NCBI GenBank assembly: GCA_024500155.1
Contig: CM044867.1
Span: 27,043,632 to 27,107,631 of the forward strand
Source: Chenopodium formosanum
Lineage: Eukaryota; Streptophyta; Magnoliopsida; Caryophyllales; Amaranthaceae
Direction of reading: 5' to 3'
Length of the DNA stretch: 64,000 nucleotides
Shown here: positions 11,868 to 22,125 of the stretch, piece after piece
Layout of the letters: each line of letters begins with the position of its first letter
Position numbering within the stretch: position 1 is the first letter of the stretch
The notes under the pieces: model-generated
What the model was told of the DNA's origin: nothing
What the model saw: only the letters and a program-made list of their open reading frames with translations
Databases searched by the model: none
Program-made: the position numbers and the translations under genes

Positions 11868-12126
11868 CACGGGTCGTGCCGTGCCGTGCCGGGCCGTGCC
11901 ACGTGCCGTGCCGGCGGGTCGTGCCAGCGTGCCGACCGTCGTGCCGGCCGCCGTGCCACGGGCCGTGCCCGTGCCAGAGCTGGAACTTTTGTTCACGGCA
12001 CGGCCCACAGTCCACAGGCGTGCCACCGTGCCGTGCCGTGCCAGTGGCCGTGCCCGTGCCGGGCCGTGCTGGAGTCGTGCCGGGCCCGTGCCGCCCGCGT
12101 GCCGGCACGGCCCGTGCCCACCTTTA
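11868..12126. promoter_or_regulatory. Right subterminal repeat zone of hAT element
   Basis: Dense GCCGTGCC and GTGCCGTGCC motifs mirror the left end. This end lies upstream of the transposase gene and so may overlap its promoter. Open frames here on several strands are compositional artefacts. Confidence 0.7.
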
Positions 12127-12330
12127 ATCCAAACATTGAAGCAACTCACTATATGATCATGCCTCAATGAATTTAATAGTTGAGGTTCTGCACACAAACG
12201 CTGGAGCAAGTTCTTGTTACTTAACACTTCCAATTAATGTTTCCAAATTACTCCAAGCAATTTCCTTACCATTAGCACTATCTATGCCCCTATAAACTTT
12301 CTTCTTATCATCTTTTCTTATGATCGTATC
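12127..12330 (-). pseudogene. WNK-type kinase pseudogene, N-lobe part
   Basis: Minus-strand frames give KKVYRGIDSANGKEIAWSNL, the typical WNK beta-strand region in which the usual lysine is not at the standard position, and, after a frameshift near 12220, LCAEPQLLNSLRHDHIVSCF (helix C region). The sequence then stops at the hAT insertion and resumes at 8134. No start codon region is recognisable. The segment is joined on its 5' side to a MINDY-like exon that ends in a splice-donor-like AAG/GTAAGA at about 12340. Confidence 0.7.
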
Positions 12331-13089
12331 TTACCTTGATAGCTCATGATTAGCATGGCCTGCAATCTCACCAGAAGTTTGTTCTAAAGATAGTTTATGC
12401 AACCCCTCACTCATATCTATTACAGGAGTAGCCAAGCTTTCAGCTTCTTGACCATTAACTGTATGTTTTGCTGGAGTAGGCTTACTGAGAATCGTTGTGT
12501 CAAGCCTACGCTCCGCCAAATCATTTGAACAGAAAACTTCTCCATGTTTAGCAGGAAATGATTGGTCATGATCTGTTTCCCTAGCATTACTCAAGGAAAG
12601 AAAAAGAGCATGCTCTTCAGCTAAAAGTTTGCTAGAATGGCCATACACATCATCCACTGCCTGATATAGAAGAAGGCTCTACATCCAATGGTCCACTGTG
12701 TATCATTACATCTCTTGCAGAATTAATAGGTGACTTCGACATATGCACATTCTCATCAAAATATGTCATTACATCTTCTGCAGTGACTGCCTCTGTATTA
12801 GACTTTAATAATTTCAACACTTCTAACAATTGTGCCTCTTCCTCATTATCTCCTTTACCAAATATTTGTTGATCAGAATCAGACCGTGAAGATTTGTCAA
12901 AAGATTTAGCCCTTGAAAGGCTAGGTGAATGAACACCCAAGGCAACAGCAGTTGCAGGCGCAAAAACAGTGCAGTCTCCATCAAATTTATAAGTGCCCAC
13001 ATTCTCCATTTTACAGATCTCTAATGAAACAAGATCCCCCATACGAGTGTATAAGATCTTGATCCAATTGCTTCAGCTATGTCATGATC
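12331..13089 (-). pseudogene. MINDY-type deubiquitinase gene fragment
   Basis: An exon beginning after an acceptor-like TGCTAG at 13090 encodes, on the minus strand, DHDIAEAIGSRSYT, then GDLVSLEICKMEN, then ALGVHSPSLSRAKSFD and NEEEAQLLEVLKL. This is the pattern I recall for the segment after the catalytic domain of plant MINDY (FAM63-like, DUF544) K48-ubiquitin hydrolases. A frameshift lies at about 13045 and another at about 12655, after which a 108-codon frame continues to 12331. The catalytic cysteine region is absent, so it cannot be active. The gene family call rests on remembered motifs and should be confirmed by a protein search. Confidence 0.55.
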
Positions 13090-13281
13090 CTAGCATTATA
13101 TCACAGACATTAAGCCAAAGGGAACAAGGAAGAAGTAAAAGCAAATACCTAATTGAATTACAAACAAAAATTAAAAACCCATTATAAGAAACCACAAAAT
13201 TTGCAGAAATTCCAACCCGAAATTCGAACCATTCCCAATTCAACATAAACCATCAACCCATTCAAAGAAACTCTAGAATCA

Positions 13282-13340
13282 CCCTAAACCCTATATTAAA
13301 ACCCATTAACCCTAAACCCTAAGTTATAAACCCTAAACTG
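13282..13340 (-). promoter_or_regulatory. Telo-box-like AAACCCTA cluster
   Basis: Several CCCTAAA units (TTTAGGG on the minus strand) lie upstream of the MINDY fragment. Such telo-boxes are common in plant 5' leaders and promoters, and this may be the old 5' region of the gene. Too few repeats are present to call an interstitial telomere. Confidence 0.45.
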
Positions 13341-13611
13341 AATTCCTGCTATCTTTTTCGAACCCCAAATTCCAGGGTACTCAATTCAAATTACAAACAG
13401 AAATTAATTACGCATCATAATCAACTCAAGAATTTGCTAGAAAATATTGAAAATAAGTATAAAATTTTTTTTTAAAAAATAATAAAAAAAACTAATAAGA
13501 GAAACAGAGATTTTTTAAAATTACAATTATTTCGAGGATTGTGATCTCTTAGAATGTGAATGTGCAACAAATTGGCGAAACAGAACCTTGAACCACAATG
13601 ATACACACGTA

Positions 13612-13886
13612 TCTATCATTTTAATACTTCGAATCAAATATTAGAAGCTTCTACATTACAACTAAAACCTATCAATTTTTAAATAGCATATTAATAAATT
13701 ACATCACTATGAATTAGACGACATTGAAAAAATACTATATCATAATTTCGCTAAAAATCAAAAATTTTAAAATTACAAAATGTACATAATCCTTATTTAT
13801 ATTCATATATACTAGCCATGTATTTTTAAAATGTACACATAAAAATAGGTTTATATAAACCGTGCATTGCACGAGATCTAACCTAG
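13612..13886 (+). mobile_element. Probable non-autonomous Helitron
   Basis: The 3' end is typical: a hairpin (CGTGCATTGCACG, 13861-13873) about 10 nt before a terminal CTAG (13883-13886) followed by T. A plausible 5' end, TCTATCATTTTAATACTTCG, starts at 13612 after an A, giving the expected A/T insertion site. The 3' end is the more secure. Confidence 0.5.
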
Positions 13887-14194
13887 TTATTAACAAATAA
13901 TCTTCCTCCTCCGCCTCTCTTCACGACATAAAATGAAGCACAAGAGAAACAAAAATTAAGAAAATGAACCTGAAGAATTTTAAGAATAGGAAACAAAAGA
14001 ATGTAAGAATATTTTTGTAACCGTTCGTTGATTTCGTAATTTTGGGTTTAAGAATTTTAAGAATCCTAAATATAGCTTAAATTATTATATCATTTACTCG
14101 TTTTATTAAAACATATATCCATAATAATGTCTTTTAAAAGTGATTTTTACATTATTTTTCATGTCCCTATTTCATGTAATTTGTTAATATTCGT

Positions 14195-16755
14195 TGTAAC
14201 ACCCTAGAAATTCCTTCCTTAAAATACACACTTTACTCTTTGAAAATACATTTTGGGAATATCTAAGACATTACCGCCACCATGAAAACGGCTAAGGCAA
14301 CTATCAAAGATACACAGCGAAAGACTTAACAATTAAAACAATTCAAAAGCCAAACCAACGAAAGTAAAGTTGAAATTCAACAAAACCAAAGTCAAATAAA
14401 ATCCACTACAACTTGGAACCATTTAAGGCCCTTATTCAAAACCGAATCAAACCAAACTTTTGCGTTAGTCCATAAAATAAACATCATAAAATATTCAATG
14501 CATAAAACACATCATATCCTAATGGAAGCTAGCATGATTCTCTCTTCATTCATGCCCCGTTATGAACATGCGTCAATACTTGAAAAGTGTATCTCTACTT
14601 GCCCCCGCTACTCTCCATTTAAAATGGATCATCGTAGGGCCAAGATAAAGACATGGCCAAACACACACAACACACACAATCAACAAAGCTGAGTACATAA
14701 GCGTAATTAAACACACTAACATGCTTTCTCCTACCATCACATACTTACCTCATTGCACCTGTTTACAAGCACACACAACAATCAATAAGACACTTTAACT
14801 AGACACTAAATAATCCATTTAGCGATGATTACGCATCGAACGGGTTTCCAATTATACCTCCCCCAAATAAATTGAGGTTAACTGACACGGGAGCTAACCG
14901 TGCCAGCGACAAAACCACTCAAAGGTGGCGGAATTCCTGCGCATAATAATAAATAAAAAGGAATGTACAGCGTCCTGTACTCCATTAGAAGTTATGGTTA
15001 AATATATAACCCCATAACTCCCCCCATTGTTCATACTCAAGGTATATACATTCCAAGAGTTTTGGTGCGTAATCATCTCTTTCACTTTACGTTATTTACA
15101 TGTTATTGGACTTGGTAATGACTCTCAAAGCATAGTAAAATCAATCAACAATAATAATTCAATCAATCAAACATACCAATTTAATTCTTGAATATTTAGT
15201 GACTACATAATATTTAATGTTGAACCCTTTTTAATTCTACCTCAGTGTCAAAGACACCTTAAACGCATAAAGCGCCAAAAATCCTATCCCTCGGTGTTAA
15301 AAACACCTTAAGTGCACAAAGGCACCAACATACTATTTATTCCTTGTGTTCATATACACTTATATAGCTCCTTCCTCATGCTTAAAACATCAATAAAAAT
15401 TATATGAACCTTAATAAAATTCCTTTTCAATATTCCAAATATAATTAAACAATTAGTTTGATTAAACATGCTCTCCATCATGCCATAAATAAACATGTGG
15501 TTCATAAATAATATTCCAAACTATAATTTCCATTCAATAATTCATCACAAATAAATCATGCTTCTCAATTCCATCACTAATAACATCCGAATCACAAATT
15601 TCCAATTCAAACCTAGCATGATACTATTTTTAATTAATCAAACACCTTTAGCATGCTACTACATCAACATAACTATGCTAAGTACGCGAACGTACCTTGA
15701 ATACGACCTCAAAATCGCCACGACTAGTAAAAATTGCTCACTTCGAAGTCTCCTACACATTAAAATTATAATAGAGCATTAAAATCCACTCTAAACAAAT
15801 TTCCAGCAATATATACTATTTTAAAACCCCTTATTAATTAGAATAAGCTAAAATTATATTTAAAACACCATAATTAAGTCCCACTTAATGGGTAATTTAA
15901 AAATCTTTCAAAAACATAATATTAAGGGTTCTACATAAAATTCCAGCACTTTATTTCTAATTAAAACTTGTTGTAATTTGGTCTTAAAGCACTTTAATTG
16001 AAGATCTAAACATTAATACATCATATACTTTCATAATTTCATAAATCAAGAACCTAGGGTTTTAAAAATTGGGGCTTTTTAAATTAAAACCAAAGCTGAA
16101 AATTAATTAGCATAATTACAAAAATCAAACATCAAAATTAAATCCCAAAACTCATAATTTATAATTAGATCTAAGCATAGATTAAATTAAAATAAGAAAG
16201 CTAAGTTTTTTTTTTATTTGTGGTTCGAAAAAGGGGAGGAGGAAACGGCAACCACCACCGGCTGCCGGCTGCCGGCTGCTGGCAGCGGCGGCTGTCTGCT
16301 GCCGGCGACTTGCGCTGCTGGCAGCGGCGGCCACCAGCTGCCGGTGGCTAGCAGCAGTGGTGAGGGGAAGAGCAGCCGAAAAAAAATAAGGGGAAGGGGA
16401 AAAAGAAAAAGAAAGAAAAATAAGGAGGAGAGAGAGAGAGAAGTTTACCTTGGGTTTTCTCCACTCTGGGCAAAGTTTGATTTGCCTCATAAGTGGGATA
16501 TTTATACCCCTTCTCTACTAACCCTCTTCCCTAAACTTTCCTCTTTTAGGTTTTCCTAATTTCTTCCCTAATAAAACTTGTTAAAATTAAACTTTCCTAA
16601 AATAAAACCCCAACTTTTAAATAAAATAATTAAATAAACTTTCCCTTTATAATAATATTAATTAAAATACTTTAATTAAAATAATTACAACTATTTAAAT
16701 ACTTTATAAAATACATACTTTAAATAAAATACGTATAAAAATACGGGGTATTACA
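14195..16755 (-). mobile_element. Solo LTR of a gypsy-type element
   Basis: The 2.56-kb segment runs from TGTAACACCC to GGTATTACA. On the minus strand it begins TGTAATACCCCGTA, a start common to large plant gypsy LTRs of the Tekay/Del group. Flanking pentamers TTCGT and ATCGT match at four of five positions. A TATAAATAT box is on the minus strand at about 16496-16508, and a GC-rich CTGCCGGC/CTGCTGGCAG repeat zone lies at 16257-16350. No internal genes or second LTR are present. Confidence 0.75.
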
Positions 16756-16879
16756 ATCGTTCTCATGTAAATTTCAAAGTGGAATTGGGCAAGGTTAGGG
16801 ATTCGATTCCTAGGTATATTATTTTTTAAGCTTGTTTCGGAGATATCTTCAAAATACTAACAAATTTTTCCATAGCTTA

Positions 16880-17107
16880 GGGTTCGTTTGGCATCACTAT
16901 GGTTTTCTATTTTTTGTTTTTTTTTTAAAAAAAAAATCATATGATATATATTTCATATAATGATTCAAAAATGAGTCAAACTTATTAAAATTATGATAAT
17001 TTTGAAACTGACAATAGAAAAGTGGGAACATTTTTTTCTTTTTTCCTGTTTTTGGTTTTTGTTTTCTAAAAAACTGAAAACTATAAACAAATACAATGCC
17101 AAACAAT
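16880..17107. mobile_element. MITE with TTA target duplication
   Basis: Terminal inverted repeats GGGTTCGTTTGGCATCA and ATGCCAAACAAT, flanked by TTA (16877-16879 and 17108-17110). This fits a PIF/Harbinger-type MITE. A related copy is at 18815-19029. Confidence 0.7.
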
Positions 17108-17110
17108 TTA

Positions 17111-18092
17111 GTTTTTTGCTTCGATTGTAAAATGCAAATTTAAATAATAAAAAGCCTAAAATGCATGAGATTTGAGTATTGGAATTTTGAAGTTTCCACG
17201 TTCAAACGACTCTTAAATTATATATAAGATTACTAGAGACTCATGTAGTATTAGTATTTTAAGAGCATTACATATAGAATTATGCTATGTAGGATTGTTA
17301 TTTTAAAGTGCCACGTAAGATTAAAATTAAATAATTAAATTTAATACAAAAATAAAATACTGTCTTTTTTAATTGGAAATTTTATCAAGAGAAATAAATA
17401 ATTTATTTTTTTGTTATGTATAAAAACATATTATTAAACTTAACAAATGAAATTAACTTTTAATTGATATCTAAAAAAAATTGGATTAGATAAAAAAATA
17501 ATGAAAATATGAGAAATGATTATAGTAAAATATTTTATAAAAATATACTAACAAAAAAGTGAAATCAAGTTTAATTAAAAAAAAATATAATTTCTCTAAA
17601 AAAAAGAAAAACAGTTTTATATTAGATACAATAAATAAGAAAAAAATCATTGACATTAAAAATATATCCTTTCTTTTTTTCTTTCTATTATAAAATAAAA
17701 AATTTAAATGTCACAAGTAAAATTGATGAATGAGATTTTAAAGTTAAAATTAATTAAATAGTTATAATTAATTAAATTATATATATATATGTGTGTATTT
17801 GATATTAAGAATTTCATCTAAATATATAACAAATGAGAGAAAATTCACAATTTATTTTAAAATAAAAATATTAAATGATAATATGATATGCTAAGACGAA
17901 TACAGTAACAAATTTTATCACAAACATAAGAAAAAAAATATAAGTCGTAAAAAATACAAACAAACCGTGCGACTACATCTTGTATTATGTATATTTGTTG
18001 TATTATTTTCTTTTGATAAGAAGAACGATTATTCTTACTAGAGGGAGGGATAAGACAAATCTCTTATTAAATGAGTATTTTTTCCTAAACCT
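17111..18092. other. Very AT-rich DNA, nothing recognisable
   Basis: Nearly 1 kb of low-complexity A/T sequence with no gene, repeat terminus or long inverted repeat that I can support. Confidence 0.5.
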
Positions 18093-18097
18093 CGCAT

Positions 18098-18675
18098 TGT
18101 TGAAACTCATTGTAGCCCACTTGTGTGTGTTCCACATTGGAGAAAGAGGAGATGTGGTTCCACTTTATAAGGTAGAAGAGTTAGTCCTACTATTGCCAAT
18201 TGGTTTTAGTATGGATTTTCCAAAGCCTTGTTTGTGGACCAAACTCTCCTCCTCCTTATTCGGGTTGCCCAGGCCCATTTTAGATTGTTTCAAAAATTTA
18301 ACATGGTATCAAAGACGAGTTCGAGTCTCTTCTAAATACTGGGTATTTTATCGCTACTTAATAAGGATTTACCTCGACATGATGTCTAGTCTCTAAGAGA
18401 ATTATTGATCTGACCTTATCAAATTAACTCTGAATTTCTAAGAACACTCACAAGTGAGGAGGAGTGTTGAAACTCATTGTAGTCCACTTGTGAGTGTCTC
18501 ACATCGGAGAAAAGCTAGAGGAGACGTGGGTCCACTTTATAAGGTAGAAGAGCTAATCCTACTATTGCCAATTGGTTTTAGTATGGAATCTCCAAAGCCT
18601 TGGTTGTGGACCAAACTCTCCTCCTCCTTGTTCGGGTTTCCCAAACCCATTTCATATTGTTTCAAAAATTTAACA
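18098..18675 (+). mobile_element. TRIM (miniature LTR retrotransposon), complete
   Basis: A 578-bp element with two LTRs, 18098-18303 and 18465-18675, both beginning TGTTGAAACTCATTGTAG and ending AAAATTTAACA. It is flanked by the exact 5-bp duplication CGCAT (18093-18097 and 18676-18680). The primer-binding site TGGTATCAAAGACGAG starts directly after the first LTR and resembles the initiator-tRNA-Met site TGGTATCAGAGC. A purine tract AAGTGAGGAGGAG precedes the second LTR. The interior is only about 160 bp and encodes nothing, so it must use proteins from other elements. Confidence 0.93.
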
Positions 18676-18814
18676 CGCATGGTTCGAAATAATACCACTA
18701 CTCCAGTACTTCAAACCCATAAATTGTATATGTATCACTGATTAACAAGTGCATGATAAGTTAGCATTGTATAATCTAATCCTCTCATATTTGTTGTGGA
18801 AATCTAATTCTTTA

Positions 18815-19029
18815 GGGCTTGTTTGGCATCATTTTTGGTTTTCAGTTTTCTGTTTTTTTTAAAACCAAAAACCAAAAACAGGAAACAAGAAAAAGATGTT
18901 TCCACTTTTCTGTTGTCAGTTTTCAAAATTATCATGATTTTAATAAGTCTATATAATTTTTGTTTCATTATGTGACATATATAATACACTTTTAAAAAAC
19001 AAAAAACCACAACGATGCCAAACGAACCC
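18815..19029. mobile_element. MITE with TTA target duplication
   Basis: Inverted ends GGGCTTGTTTGGCATCA and GATGCCAAACGAACCC, flanked by TTA at 18812-18814 and 19030-19032. Same family as 16880-17107. Confidence 0.8.
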
Positions 19030-19260
19030 TTAGTTTTTTGTTGAGAAATCTAATCTTATAGATTAAACACGGAAATTTTAAGTGAATAGGATGGCTAACG
19101 CATGTGATACGAGCGCTATAACCCTTTTTTATAGCACTTTAATTTAATATTTGCTGACAACATAGTATGGAAAAATAGGTAAACAAATGTTTTTAAGAAG
19201 CATAAATGTCTGTAAATTATTTTTAAGTGTAAACAAAAAACAATAAACGTTGATGAATTA

Positions 19261-19506
19261 GAGCTTGCTCACATTTACTTAATTTCAAATCAGTTCAGTT
19301 CAATTTAGCTCTAATCAGTTCAGTTTAGTTAAGTTCAGCTCCAATCAGTTCAGTTCAGTTCAGTTCAATTCAGTTCAGCTCCTTATTTCCTTCTCTCATA
19401 AAATATTCAATATAACTCAATTCAGTTAAGTTCACTTCATTTCAGCTCCAATCATTCAATTCAATTCAGTTCAGTTCAGTTCAGCTCAGTAAATGTGAAT
19501 AAGCCC
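19261..19506. mobile_element. TTCAG-rich MITE
   Basis: Ends GAGCTTGCTCACATTTAC and GTAAATGTGAATAAGCCC are inverted repeats, flanked by TTA on both sides. The interior consists of TTCAG/TTCAGCTCC pentamer repeats. A related copy is at 58618-58819. Confidence 0.75.
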
Positions 19507-19536
19507 TTATTGTCCAAAACTCCAATAAAAGATTAA

Positions 19537-19682
19537 CAGCCTGTTCTCATACGTTTATTTTCTGTTTAGTTCAGTTCAGTTCAGTTTAGTTTATGTCTAA
19601 TGATATTGCTAATGATATAAAGCCAAATTTCATTCTTTTAAGCTCTTATTACAACGACAACTATAATAATAATAATAATAAC

Positions 19683-19731
<49 letters not shown>

Positions 19732-19912
19732 GTATATTTTTCTTAAATATTTTAGTATGTATATTTGCATATACGCATATGTATAATAATAAATAATCAA
19801 TAAATAATCAAAGATCACTAATTCTTAGTTAAAAATCACTAATTAATAAGTTCAGTTCAGCTCAGATCATTTCAGTTCTGTTCAGTTGAGTTCAGTCAAT
19901 GAGCACAGGCCC
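19537..19912. mobile_element. TTCAG-rich MITE with microsatellite
   Basis: Ends CAGCCTGTTCTCAT and ATGAGCACAGGCC are inverted, flanked by TAA (19534-19536 and 19913-19915). A TAA microsatellite at about 19664-19733 has expanded inside it, and asparagine or tyrosine runs predicted there are artefacts. Confidence 0.7.
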
Positions 19913-20239
19913 TAAATGCAATTAACATCGTATCAGTAAGGGTAAATAGGTAAACAAACTTTATAATGACATATAGAATAGTCCTCATATGTTAATGTAA
20001 GGTGATTAGCACAATCAACTATTTATACCCTTCAAAAACATAATAATGTTCCAGACGAGAGTCGCTAAGGATTGTTGAGCATTTATACATGAAAGAGATA
20101 GTAGCCTAGCTACGTACTTTAGGTTATTATAAAAACAATCCTAATACCTTACTACTTTTCATAAGATAACACGGAATACCATTTATTCTATTAATATTAT
20201 TCACTAAATCAAATTTTATCATGGTTTTTTTATTAATTA

Positions 20240-20336
20240 AGGTTAAAAATCACTAATTAATAAGTTCAGTTCAGTTCATTTCAGCTCAGTTCAGTTCAGT
20301 TCAATTCAGCTGAGTTCAGTCAATAAGAACAGGCCC
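20240..20336. mobile_element. Fragment of TTCAG-rich MITE
   Basis: Matches the right end of 19537-19912 (TTAAAAATCACTAATTAATA, then TTCAG repeats, then GAACAGGCCC followed by TAA). The left end is missing or diverged. Confidence 0.6.
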
Positions 20337-21048
20337 TAAAACGAAATATAAAAGCAAGAGCCCTTATCAATAAATATACTACTCTTATCAATTAAAGAAA
20401 AATGACAGTTCACCTAACCCCACATGGCCATTGTTAATGTCTTGACGACGATTGAGATGTAGCTGCTATTGAATATATTTGACCTTATTAATTATATACT
20501 CCGCATTAGTAAGAAATTAACTTGCCATCCATATTAATCCAAAAATACACCAAATACTCCGTTAAAAAAATACACCAAATACTGATGAGTGACATTTATG
20601 GCACTCATTTGATCTCTTTTTGGATGAATTTCATTTCATTTTATAGCTCTTTTCTTTAGTTTTCTTTAGTTTTACTCTTGATTTCTTCATTTTGTGCTTT
20701 TCATAGTTAGTTTCTCTAATTTGTGCATTTTCTAGTTTATTTGTTGTTTTTCTCTATTATTTGCTTTTTTCTCTTTTATTTGTAGGTTATGATCGATTGT
20801 CCAAGGATTCCCGAGCTTCCTTTCAATGGTTATCATCGTTTTTGATGCCTTATGCTAGTGCAAAGAGCTCCAAGTCAAGAGGGACCCAAAGAGCAAGCTT
20901 CAAGACCTTGTGTGTGCACCTTTCATGACTTGTGTTCACCAAAAATACCAAGAAAAGTTGCTGCCTACTTCGTTCCCCATCACCATCACCAATGGTGTGT
21001 GCACCAGATGAGCTAGGACAAAGAAGGAAGAAAGTTCACCCAAGCAGG

Positions 21049-21173
21049 TGCGGGCGCACACGAGGGATGTGCGGCCGCACAGGTGGCGCGTGCGGCCGCA
21101 CATCAGGTGCATGCGGCCGCACCTAGCTAGGTACGTTTTGTGCGCGCCTTTCTCTCTCCTACGTGCGACCGCA
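21049..21173 (+). promoter_or_regulatory. 21-bp phased TGCGGCCGCA palindromes
   Basis: Palindrome-like sites TGCGGSCGCA start at 21049, 21070, 21091 and 21112, exactly 21 bp apart. A diverged site is at 21141 and another (TGCGACCGCA) at 21164. The array ends 46 bp before the TATA box. The intervening 11-bp spacers differ from each other. Confidence 0.65.
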
Positions 21174-21218
21174 CCGGCGTGGGTCTATTTTTGGGCGTCA
21201 TAACCGACCTCTGCTTTG

Positions 21219-21226
21219 TATATATA
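21219..21226 (+). promoter_or_regulatory. TATA box of family A 5' LTR
   Basis: TATATATA followed by GTTATTTCC, conserved in all three family A LTRs in the window. Confidence 0.5.
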
Positions 21227-21803
21227 GTTATTTCCTTCTATTTTTGGCTAAGTTTTTTATTCAACAATTAGATCTTAGTTTTGGGTTAGAATTTTAGAGA
21301 GAGAAACTCAAGATTGAAGAGAGAGAAACTCATGGTTTTTGGTTGATTGTTCAAGAATTCTCCATTGTAATTGATCTTTTGATCAAGTTTATAAGGATCT
21401 TTCATCTTTGATTTCAATATAAGTTTGTTTTTAGTTGATTTCATTTGTTTTTCATATTATTGTTGATTGTTTGATATTTGATTGAAGTTTGATTGATTTT
21501 GGATTTGATCTCTTGATTTCTAATATGTTGATGATGAAATTGATGATTAGTGTAGTTTTGATCTTAATTTCTATGGCTAGTGAGTAGTTTACTAGCTAGG
21601 GTAATGGTGAAGCATGTATGAGTGATGGATTAGAGTAATTTGGGGATAATTAATGGAGTTGATGATGTGATTAAACTTGGTTGATGATTCATGTGCATGT
21701 GTGTAATTGATTGAAGCTTGGCCATCTTTAATTGTTGCACTAGATTGCATTGTAAGCTCGCTTTGATACGGACCATTGATTAGTGACTTGCAATTTCTCG
21801 ATT

Positions 21804-21934
21804 CCGATCTCTAACTTGATCGTCGGAGGCGAATATTCCGATAAACGGAATATTCGTTGTTTTGCAGGTGTCCGAGTCTCATTGTCAGGAGAACGCGACC
21901 AGTATCCGAGGAGTTCACAAAAAACCCCGGAACA
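21804..21934 (+). repeat. 5' LTR remnant of element D
   Basis: The last 131 bp of the LTR. Its first 87 bp are identical to 46223-46309. It ends CCCCGGAACA and is followed by the primer-binding site. About 430 bp are missing on the left. Confidence 0.8.
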
Positions 21935-21936
21935 TT

Positions 21937-21954
21937 TGGCGCCGTCTGTGGGGA
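21937..21954 (+). other. Primer-binding site of element D
   Basis: TGGCGCCGTCTGTGGGGA lies two bases after the LTR end. It has the TGG start complementary to a tRNA CCA end. I do not assign the tRNA. Confidence 0.65.
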
Positions 21955-21967
21955 TACTCGTCCGTTA

Positions 21968-22125
21968 TGGCAATAGATGGTCAGACACCTAGTACTGGTC
22001 CTCGTCCAAGCGAGGACGGATATGTAGAAGACTTACGTACAACCATACATTCTAGCAATCCTTTGACTGCCTCATTTCAAGAGGCCGAACAACCTCCTGT
22101 TACCCCAGCTACCCTAATGGCCGAG
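21968..22125 (+). pseudogene. gag of element D, first segment
   Basis: The open frame starts with ATG at 21968 (MAIDGQTPSTG) and runs without a stop into the Athila-like insertion after codon GAG. With one copy of the CCGAG duplication removed it continues in frame at 34438 (LTKLRQELASNQ), which proves the insertion split a single gag gene. Confidence 0.8.

Larger units (their letters stand above)
8143..12126 (-). mobile_element. hAT transposon, nearly intact
   Basis: The 3,984-bp element is flanked by the exact 8-bp duplication ATCCAAAC (8135-8142 and 12127-12134), as expected for hAT. The terminal inverted repeats read TAAACATGGGCACGGGCC and TAAAGGTGGGCACGGGCC. Both ends carry a GC-rich subterminal zone packed with GCCGTGCC motifs (8150-8338 and 11868-12120). 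It holds one transposase gene on the minus strand and a long TAA microsatellite (11309-11425). Removing the element and one TSD rejoins the kinase reading frame exactly, so it inserted into the WNK copy. Confidence 0.92.
13090..14189. other. AT-rich spacer without genes
   Basis: Apart from the telo-box cluster and the Helitron, I see no coding or structured signal here. Confidence 0.5.
20583..21803 (+). repeat. 5' LTR of family A, truncated
   Basis: Matches 46797-48017 closely and stops at CTCGATT, where the Retand-like LTR fragment begins. The last 425 bp of the LTR are missing. It carries the palindrome array at 21049-21173 and a TATA box at 21219-21226. Confidence 0.9.

Noticed and set aside
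11821..12233. Several overlapping Ala/Arg/Pro/Gly-rich open frames on both strands
   Set aside because: They arise from GCCGTGCC subterminal repeats of the hAT element, which lack stop codons in several frames.
13282..13340. Interstitial telomere
   Set aside because: Only a few interrupted CCCTAAA units are present. A telo-box promoter cluster is more likely.
16182..16559. Ala/Ser/Gly-rich frames on both strands
   Set aside because: They come from the CTGCCGGC repeat zone within the solo LTR. Site spacing there alternates about 23 and 16 bp, so I did not count it among the phased arrays.
19593..19818. Asn-rich and Tyr-rich frames
   Set aside because: These are readings of a TAA microsatellite inside a MITE.
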